Source of the DNA: Devosia sp. FKR38
GTDB lineage: Bacteria > Pseudomonadota > Alphaproteobacteria > Rhizobiales > Devosiaceae
Assembly (NCBI RefSeq): GCF_005222805.1
Contig: NZ_STGC01000005.1
Span: forward strand, 1,526,456 to 1,590,455
DNA length: 64,000 nt
Direction: 5' to 3'
Shown: positions 58,466-64,000 of the stretch, one piece after another
Layout: the number at the start of each line of letters is the position of its first letter
Position numbering within the stretch: the stretch's first letter is position 1
Translations under genes and position numbers: made by a program
Notes under the pieces: model-generated
Database searches by the model: none
What the model was told of the DNA's origin: nothing
What the model saw: the letters and a program-made list of their open reading frames with translations, nothing else

Positions 58466-59683
58466 TTGGCGCGGAATGTCAGCGATAGTGACAGCGTCCG
58501 GCGACAGAACCGGGGACTGGTGCTGGGCGCCTTGCGCACGCAGGGGGAAATGGCGCGCACCGCCCTGGCGGGCACGACGGGCCTGAGCCATGCCAGCATC
58601 ACGGCGATTACCCATGACCTGATCGCACAGGGCATCATCGAGGAACTGGCGCCCACCGAAAAGCCCGACGCGCGCATGCGCGGACGCCCGGCAACGCTGA
58701 TCGGCTTCCATCGCCCCGCCGCCGCCGCCGCCCTTGTGGAACTCGACGTCAATCGCGCGCGGCTGTCGCTGGTCGACTATGGCGGCGTGCTGGTCGACCG
58801 CATCGAGACGCCTCTGCACCCCACAAGCTTTGAGGATACCACCCCCACGGCCTTCCTCACGGAGCGCCTGACCTATCTGCGCTCGCGCAATGCGGCGCCG
58901 GGCGTGCCGCTGCGCCGAATCGCCATTTCCGTGCAGGGCATTCTCGACCGCGACGGCATGTCGCTGAAATGGTCGCCCATTGCCCGTCTCGCCGGCAGGC
59001 CCTTCGGGCTCGACCTGATGGAGCATTTCGGCCTGCCGGTGACGCTACACAAGCGCGGCCGCCTCCTGGCCGAGGGGGCGCGCTGGCTCGACCCCAACCT
59101 GCATGATGCCAGCGTCGCGACCGTCTTTGTCGGCTCGACCGTGGCCATGGGCATGACCTTTCGCGGCCAGATCACAGGCCGCGGCGACGAGGGCGCCACC
59201 GAGTTCGGCCACATGAACCACGTGCCCAATGGCGCCCTGTGCCGCTGCGGCATGCGCGGCTGCGTTGAAGCCTATGCGGCTGACTATGGCGTCCTGCGCA
59301 ATGCCTATTCGGTGCCCGAGACCACCCTGCCCGCGCCCGCCGTGCCACTGCAGGAATATGAGGGACTGATCGCCCGGGCCGAGGCCGGCGACCGCGCCGC
59401 CGCCCATGCGTTCAACCTGGCGGGCCGCGCGATCGGCTTTGGCCTGAGCCGGATGATGGCCGTGTTCGACCCGTCCCACATCCTGATCGTCGGCCCCGGC
59501 GCCCGCGCCTTCGGCCTGATGCAGGCCGAGATCATGACGGCGCTGTCGAGCGCCCTCGTCTGCCGCATCAACGGCCTGCCCACCGTCGTCGCGCATCGCG
59601 ACGAGAAGGAGCCGATCTTCAAGGGCCTGCTGATGAAGACGCTGACCGAGATCGACCAGGCCGAGTTTGCCGGCCTGGTCTAG
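58466..59683 (+). CDS. ROK-family transcriptional regulator of the xylose importer
   Basis: 405 residues from a TTG at 58466, with GGGAG 8 bases upstream. The N-terminal helix-turn-helix (MARTALAGTTGLSHASITAI) precedes a ROK sugar-binding domain whose Cys-rich zinc motif HVPNGALCRCGMRGCVEAYA is intact, as in NagC/XylR-type repressors. It is divergent from xylFHG, which it most likely represses until the sugar binds. It ends 3 bases from the convergent cysNC. Confidence 0.9.
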   Translation: MARNVSDSDSVRRQNRGLVLGALRTQGEMARTALAGTTGLSHASITAITHDLIAQGIIEELAPTEKPDARMRGRPATLIGFHRPAAAAALVELDVNRARLSLVDYGGVLVDRIETPLHPTSFEDTTPTAFLTERLTYLRSRNAAPGVPLRRIAISVQGILDRDGMSLKWSPIARLAGRPFGLDLMEHFGLPVTLHKRGRLLAEGARWLDPNLHDASVATVFVGSTVAMGMTFRGQITGRGDEGATEFGHMNHVPNGALCRCGMRGCVEAYAADYGVLRNAYSVPETTLPAPAVPLQEYEGLIARAEAGDRAAAHAFNLAGRAIGFGLSRMMAVFDPSHILIVGPGARAFGLMQAEIMTALSSALVCRINGLPTVVAHRDEKEPIFKGLLMKTLTEIDQAEFAGLV

Positions 59684-59686
59684 ACG

Positions 59687-61573
59687 TTAGAGCTTGAGCC
59701 AGTCGTAGAGCTGGTCGGCCAGTTGGGCGACCTCGAACTGGGCGCCGTGCAGCACCAGATCGGGGTGCTCGGGCGCTTCGAACGGGCTGTCGATGCCGGT
59801 GAAGTTCTTGATCTCGCCGGCCCTGGCCCGCTTGTAGAGGCCCTTGGGGTCGCGCGCTTCGCACACTTCGATGGGGGTATCGACATAGACCTCCGAGAAG
59901 CGCAGGTCGCCGGCGATTTCGCGCGCCAGGCGGCGTTCATTGCGGAATGGCGAGATGAACGACACCAGCACGATCAGCCCGGCATCGGCCATCAGCCGCG
60001 CCACTTCGGCGACCCGGCGGATGTTTTCGACGCGCGCCGCCTCGGTGAAGCCAAGGTCCTTGTTGAGGCCGTGGCGGACGTTGTCGCCATCGAGGATATA
60101 GAGGTGCTTGCCCTCGGCGGTCAGGCGCCGTTCCAAGAGATTGGCCACGCTCGACTTGCCCGAACCGGACAGGCCCGTGAACCAGACAATCTGCGGTGAC
60201 TGCCCCTTCATGGCCGCGCGCACGTCGCGGTTCACGTCAAAGGCCTGATAGGTCAGGTTCTGCGCGCGGCGCAGGCCGAAGTCGATCGTGCCGGCGCCCA
60301 GCGTGGCATTGCTCAGCCGGTCCACCAGGATGAAGCCGCCGGTGAGCGCATTGGTCTTGTAGCTGTCAAAGGCAATCGGCTTGTCGGTGGCCAGGGTCAC
60401 CGTCGCCACCTCATTGAGGTCGATCTTGGTGGCCGCAGTCTGCTCAAGCGTGTTCACATTGGTGCGGAATTTGAGATCGGTGATGGTCGCCGAAATGGTC
60501 TGCGCCCCGACCTTGAGCAGATAGGAGCGGCCCGGATAGGCCGGCTCTTCGCTCATCCAGATCACGCGCGCCTGGAACTGATTGGAATATTCCGGGGTCT
60601 CGCCGGGCCACGACAGCACATCGCCGCGGGAAATATCGACCTCGCGATCAAGCACCAGGGTCACCGCCCGCCCGGCAATGGCCTGGTCGAGATCGCCATC
60701 CATGGTGACGATGCGCTTGACCACGGCCGGCTTGCGCGAGGAGGCAATCAGCACCTCATCGCCCACCGCAATGGCGCCGGAGGCCACCGTGCCCGAAAAA
60801 CCGCGGAAATCCAGGTTCGGCCGGTTCACCCACTGCACGGGGAAGCGGAACGGCTGCGCCGAGCGATCCTCGCTGACATCGATGGTTTCCAAATATGGCA
60901 CCAGCGCCGGGCCGCCATACCAGGGCGTGTTCGGGCTCTGGGCCAGCATATTGTCGCCGCGCAGGGCCGAGACCGGAATGGCCTCCAGCGTTTTGAAGCC
61001 CAGCGGCGCGGCAAAGGCCCGGTATTCGGCAACGATGCGATCGAATACCGCCTGCTCATAGTCAACCAGGTCGATCTTGTTGACCACCAGCACGACGTGT
61101 TTCACCCCGATCAGCGACAGGATGAAGCTATGCCGGCGGGTCTGGGTGAGAACGCCCTTGCGCGCATCGATCAGCACCAGCGCCAGATCGGCATTGGAGG
61201 CGCCGGTCGCCATGTTGCGGGTATATTGCTCATGGCCGGGGGTGTCGGCGACGATGAACTTGCGCTTGTCGGTCGAAAAGAACCGATAGGCCACATCGAT
61301 GGTGATGCCCTGCTCGCGCTCGGCGGTCAGCCCATCCACCAGCAGCGAAAAGTCGATGCCCTCATCGCCCGTCGTGCGGTTGTGGCTTTCCTTCTTCAGG
61401 CTCGCCAACTGGTCATCCAGGATCAACTGGCTGTCATAGAGCAGCCGCCCGATCAGCGTGGACTTGCCGTCGTCGACGCTGCCGCAGGTCAGAAAGCGCA
61501 GCAACGACTTGTCGGTCTGCTGCTGCAGCCACAGGGCGATATCGGTATTGGCATTGGGTGCGGAAAGGCTCAT
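59687..61573 (-). CDS. cysNC: Bifunctional sulfate adenylyltransferase large subunit / APS kinase
   Basis: 628 residues from the ATG at 61573. The N-terminal GTPase (CysN) has TCGSVDDGKST, VADTPGHEQYTRNMATGASN and VVNKIDLVD, with two beta-barrels to about residue 430. The C-terminal APS kinase (CysC) has WFTGLSGSGKSSVANLLERR. With CysD it makes APS, then PAPS. The fused form is common in Rhizobiales. Its ATG overlaps the cysD stop by one base. Confidence 0.95.
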   Translation of the reverse strand: MSLSAPNANTDIALWLQQQTDKSLLRFLTCGSVDDGKSTLIGRLLYDSQLILDDQLASLKKESHNRTTGDEGIDFSLLVDGLTAEREQGITIDVAYRFFSTDKRKFIVADTPGHEQYTRNMATGASNADLALVLIDARKGVLTQTRRHSFILSLIGVKHVVLVVNKIDLVDYEQAVFDRIVAEYRAFAAPLGFKTLEAIPVSALRGDNMLAQSPNTPWYGGPALVPYLETIDVSEDRSAQPFRFPVQWVNRPNLDFRGFSGTVASGAIAVGDEVLIASSRKPAVVKRIVTMDGDLDQAIAGRAVTLVLDREVDISRGDVLSWPGETPEYSNQFQARVIWMSEEPAYPGRSYLLKVGAQTISATITDLKFRTNVNTLEQTAATKIDLNEVATVTLATDKPIAFDSYKTNALTGGFILVDRLSNATLGAGTIDFGLRRAQNLTYQAFDVNRDVRAAMKGQSPQIVWFTGLSGSGKSSVANLLERRLTAEGKHLYILDGDNVRHGLNKDLGFTEAARVENIRRVAEVARLMADAGLIVLVSFISPFRNERRLAREIAGDLRFSEVYVDTPIEVCEARDPKGLYKRARAGEIKNFTGIDSPFEAPEHPDLVLHGAQFEVAQLADQLYDWLKL

Positions 61574-62487
61574 CAGAAGTACCCTTCCTGCTTCTTTTTT
61601 TCCATCGAACCGACGCTGTCGCTGTCGATCAGCCGGCCTTCGCGTTCCGAGGTGCGGCTGGCCTGCATTTCCATGATGATCGAGGGCAGATCGGCGGCGT
61701 CGGAGCGAATGGCGCCGGTCAGCGGATAGCAACCCAGCGTGCGGAAGCGCACCATTTCCATGCGGGCGGCCTCGCCCGGCTCGAGCGGCATGCGCGCATC
61801 GTCCACCATGATCAGCGTGCCGGAGCGCTCAACCACCGGGCGCGGCTTGGCGAAGTAGAGCGAGGGCAGTTCGATCCCCTGGTCGTAAATATAGGTCCAC
61901 ACGTCCAGTTCGGTCCAGTTCGAGATGGGGAACACCCGCATGCTCTCGCCCGGATTGAGCCGGGTGTTGAACACCTTCCACAGCTCGGGCCGCTGGTTCT
62001 TGGGGTCCCAGGCATGGTTGGCATTGCGGTGGGAGAAGATGCGCTCCTTGGCGCGCGACTTTTCCTCGTCGCGCCGGGCCCCGCCGATGGCCGCGTCATA
62101 GCGCCCGGCATTGAGCGCCTGGCGCAGCGCCTGGGTCTTCATGATGTCGGTATAGCGCGAGGAGCCGTGGTCGAACGGGTTGACGTTGTTGGCCAGCCCC
62201 TCGGGATTGGTATGGGTGATCAGGTCGAAGCCGTACTTTTCCGCCATGCTGTCGCGGAAGGCGATCATCTCGCGGAACTTCCACGTCGTGTTCACATGCA
62301 GCAGCGGAAACGGAATTTTGCTGGGATAGAACGCCTTGCGCGCCAGATGCAGCAGGACGCTCGAATCCTTGCCGATCGAATACATCATCACCGGCCGCTC
62401 GAAACTGGCCGCCACCTCACGCAGGATTTCTATGCTCTCGGCTTCAAGGGCCTGCAAATGGGTCAGCGACTGGCTCTGCACTGTCAT
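61573..62487 (-). CDS. cysD: Sulfate adenylyltransferase small subunit
   Basis: 304 residues from the ATG at 62487, with CGGAG upstream. The PP-loop ATP site [40 protein letters not shown] and the C-terminal [20 protein letters not shown] are diagnostic. It makes APS from sulfate and ATP with the CysN part of CysNC. It leads the cysD-cysNC operon. Confidence 0.96.
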   Translation of the reverse strand: MTVQSQSLTHLQALEAESIEILREVAASFERPVMMYSIGKDSSVLLHLARKAFYPSKIPFPLLHVNTTWKFREMIAFRDSMAEKYGFDLITHTNPEGLANNVNPFDHGSSRYTDIMKTQALRQALNAGRYDAAIGGARRDEEKSRAKERIFSHRNANHAWDPKNQRPELWKVFNTRLNPGESMRVFPISNWTELDVWTYIYDQGIELPSLYFAKPRPVVERSGTLIMVDDARMPLEPGEAARMEMVRFRTLGCYPLTGAIRSDAADLPSIIMEMQASRTSEREGRLIDSDSVGSMEKKKQEGYF

Positions 62488-62869
62488 CACGCTCCGGAGG
62501 CACGCCTGTGGACCAGGCCTGAAACAGGCTCTGTAGGTATGACGGGCGCCAGCGTCGATCAAGGCGAAAAAGGCCGGAAATCCGGGGCTAACGAGGCGAT
62601 TAGCACAATCGTCTCAAGGGCTTGCCAACCGTGCCAAGGCGCCACTTTGTCGACCGGCATCGCGCGCAGGAAAATGCGTCGGACTTGGCCGGTGCAGAAA
62701 AAAAGTTCTCCCCACAGTTCGGGGTCCAGCACCCTGACGGCGGTGGCCGGCGTGATGCGCAGGCCGAAGCGTGCCGATCCGACAGTCTTCATGCCGACTT
62801 CCACTGTCGAACACCAACATGCTAAGCAAACAATAAAATCGTTCGCTCATCACAACTTGGGGGTTACTG
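62488..62869. promoter_or_regulatory. Divergent gap between cysD and manC
   Basis: 382 bases without a supported gene, from which cysD (minus) and the manC-type gene (plus) are transcribed outward. The 62820-62850 part is AT-rich (AAACAATAAAAT) and is the likeliest promoter region for manC. No clear box for a cysteine regulator was seen. An 81-codon minus-strand frame here has no supporting features. Confidence 0.4.
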
Positions 62870-64000
62870 ATGTCGAATTTGATTGTACCCGTGATACTGG
62901 CCGGCGGTCAGGGTACGCGCCTATGGCCTTTGTCGCGGACGGCCCGACCCAAGCAGTTTCTACCCCTCAATGCCACGCTCACCCTGTTCCAGCAGACGCT
63001 GCAGCGGGTGGACGACCCTGCCCTTTATGCACCGCCGCTGATCATGACCCATGCCGACTACCGTTTCGAGGTGGCCGAGCAGGCGGCGGCCCTGGGCATG
63101 ACACTGGGCGCCATCCTGCTCGAGCCGGTGATGCGCAACACGGCCCTGCCCATCGCCATTGCCGCCGCCCATGCCGCGACGCTCTGGGGCGACGACACCA
63201 CGCTGTTCGTGCTGCCCTCCGACCACCTGATCGAATGCGACGCTGCCTATTTCGCCGCCGTCAGCCAGGCGGCGGAAGCCGCGCGCGCCGGCGCCCTGGT
63301 GGCCTTCGGCCTCGCCCCGGACCGCCCCGAAACCGGCTATGGCTATATCAGGGCCGCACCCGGCCCCGCGGTGGGGGTCCGGCCCATCGATGCCTTTGTC
63401 GAAAAGCCCGACGCCGAAGCGGCCCAGCGCATGCTGGCCGACGGCGACTATCTCTGGAATTCGGGCATGTTCATGCTGCACGCCGGCAGTTTTCTCGCCG
63501 AATGCGCCAGCCTGGCGCCGCAGACCGCCAGCGCTGCGCATCAGGCCCTGGCGCAGGCCCGGGTCGATCTCGACTTCCTCCGCCTCGCCCCCGACGCGAC
63601 CGCCTCGGCGCCGGATATCTCAGTCGACCATGCTGTTTTCGAGCACACCAAGCGCGCCGTGGTGCTGCCGGTGCACTTCGCGTGGTCAGATCTGGGCAGC
63701 TGGGACGCGTTGTGGAAAGCCGGGCCGCGCGACGCCGACAACAATCTGACCCGTGGACCGGTGACGTTGGGCGCGGTGCACAATGCCCTGGTGGTGTCGG
63801 ACCATCCCCATGTCGCCGTCGATGGCCTCGACGACATCGCCGTGATCGCCACCCATGATGCCGTCTTTGTCGGCCGTCTGGCCGATGCGCAGCGCGTTGG
63901 TGCGATGGTGCAGCGGCTGCGTGCCGGCAAGGATACCGCGCCGCTCACCAAGGTGCATCGCAGGCAATATCGCCCCTGGGGCGGCTATGACTCGGTGCTC
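62870..64000 (+). CDS. manC: Mannose-1-phosphate guanylyltransferase (ManC type), 3' end missing
   Basis: 377 codons are visible from the ATG at 62870 (GGGGG 6 bases upstream) to the window edge. VPVILAGGQGTRLWPLSRTA is the nucleotidyltransferase signature, and VLPSDHLI, ETGYGYI and FVEKPDAEAAQRML follow. The end RRQYRPWGGYDSVL leads into the C-terminal cupin domain of ManC/AlgA-type enzymes, which may add mannose-6-phosphate isomerase activity. It makes GDP-mannose for surface polysaccharide. Confidence 0.93.
   Translation, partial: MSNLIVPVILAGGQGTRLWPLSRTARPKQFLPLNATLTLFQQTLQRVDDPALYAPPLIMTHADYRFEVAEQAAALGMTLGAILLEPVMRNTALPIAIAAAHAATLWGDDTTLFVLPSDHLIECDAAYFAAVSQAAEAARAGALVAFGLAPDRPETGYGYIRAAPGPAVGVRPIDAFVEKPDAEAAQRMLADGDYLWNSGMFMLHAGSFLAECASLAPQTASAAHQALAQARVDLDFLRLAPDATASAPDISVDHAVFEHTKRAVVLPVHFAWSDLGSWDALWKAGPRDADNNLTRGPVTLGAVHNALVVSDHPHVAVDGLDDIAVIATHDAVFVGRLADAQRVGAMVQRLRAGKDTAPLTKVHRRQYRPWGGYDSVL

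Noticed and set aside
62559..62804. 81-codon minus-strand frame in the cysD-manC gap
   Set aside because: No family resemblance or strong start, and it would occupy the expected promoter region. It could still be real, but I cannot support it.

Overview
The window looks like chromosomal DNA of a high-GC alphaproteobacterium of the Hyphomicrobiales, most likely Devosia or a close relative. That placement is an inference from the wording of the ribosomal proteins, RpoB/RpoC and L10, the GTG/TTG starts with strong Shine-Dalgarno sites, and an Fnr/FixK-type box. I could not run a search. No insertion sequence, prophage, CRISPR array or rRNA gene was seen.

1-22577 (minus strand) is one long core block read right to left: tRNA-Trp, secE, nusG, rplK, rplA, rplJ, rplL, rpoB, rpoC, then rpsL, rpsG, fusA, tuf and the S10 operon (rpsJ, rplC, rplD, rplW, rplB, rpsS, rplV, rpsC, rplP, rpmC, and rpsQ cut by the window edge). 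Hairpins lie between rplA and rplJ, rplL and rpoB, and tuf and rpsJ. An intrinsic terminator follows rpoC and a good sigma-70 promoter precedes rpsL. S12 carries Arg at position 88, where most bacteria have Lys.

22634-33219 is accessory metabolism. After a MAPEG membrane protein and a HupE/UreJ-like metal permease comes a compact minus-strand operon: allophanate hydrolase (AtzF), a small cupin, a cysteine hydrolase of the isochorismatase fold, a double ABC ATPase, a second cysteine hydrolase that matches biuret hydrolase (BiuH), two permeases, and a Tat-exported BMP-family binding protein. A LysR regulator is divergent. No urea carboxylase is present, so allophanate should come from biuret. 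I read the cluster as import of biuret, and perhaps triuret, followed by stepwise hydrolysis to ammonia and CO2. It is the most interesting system in the window.

33376-42542 holds a small secreted protein, a GC-rich palindromic repeat region, a cytoplasmic GH15 glucan hydrolase overlapping a polyphosphate-glucokinase-like ROK kinase, a two-component system, a GH43 glycosidase and a phosphotriesterase-family hydrolase. 42545-48894 is a complete cytochrome bd set: cydC and cydD on minus, cydA, cydB and the tiny cydX on plus, with a perfect Fnr box between the divergent arms.

49094-54903 contains tRNA-Gly, a sugar epimerase/isomerase-like TIM barrel, tRNA-Tyr, rlmB with a small acidic partner, a NodB deacetylase lipoprotein, a YaiI-family protein, glutathione-dependent formaldehyde dehydrogenase and a DUF1345 membrane protein. 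54962-59683 is a xylose-type ABC importer (xylF, xylH, xylG) with a divergent ROK regulator. 59687-62487 is cysD-cysNC for sulfate activation, and the window ends inside a ManC-type mannose-1-phosphate guanylyltransferase gene.
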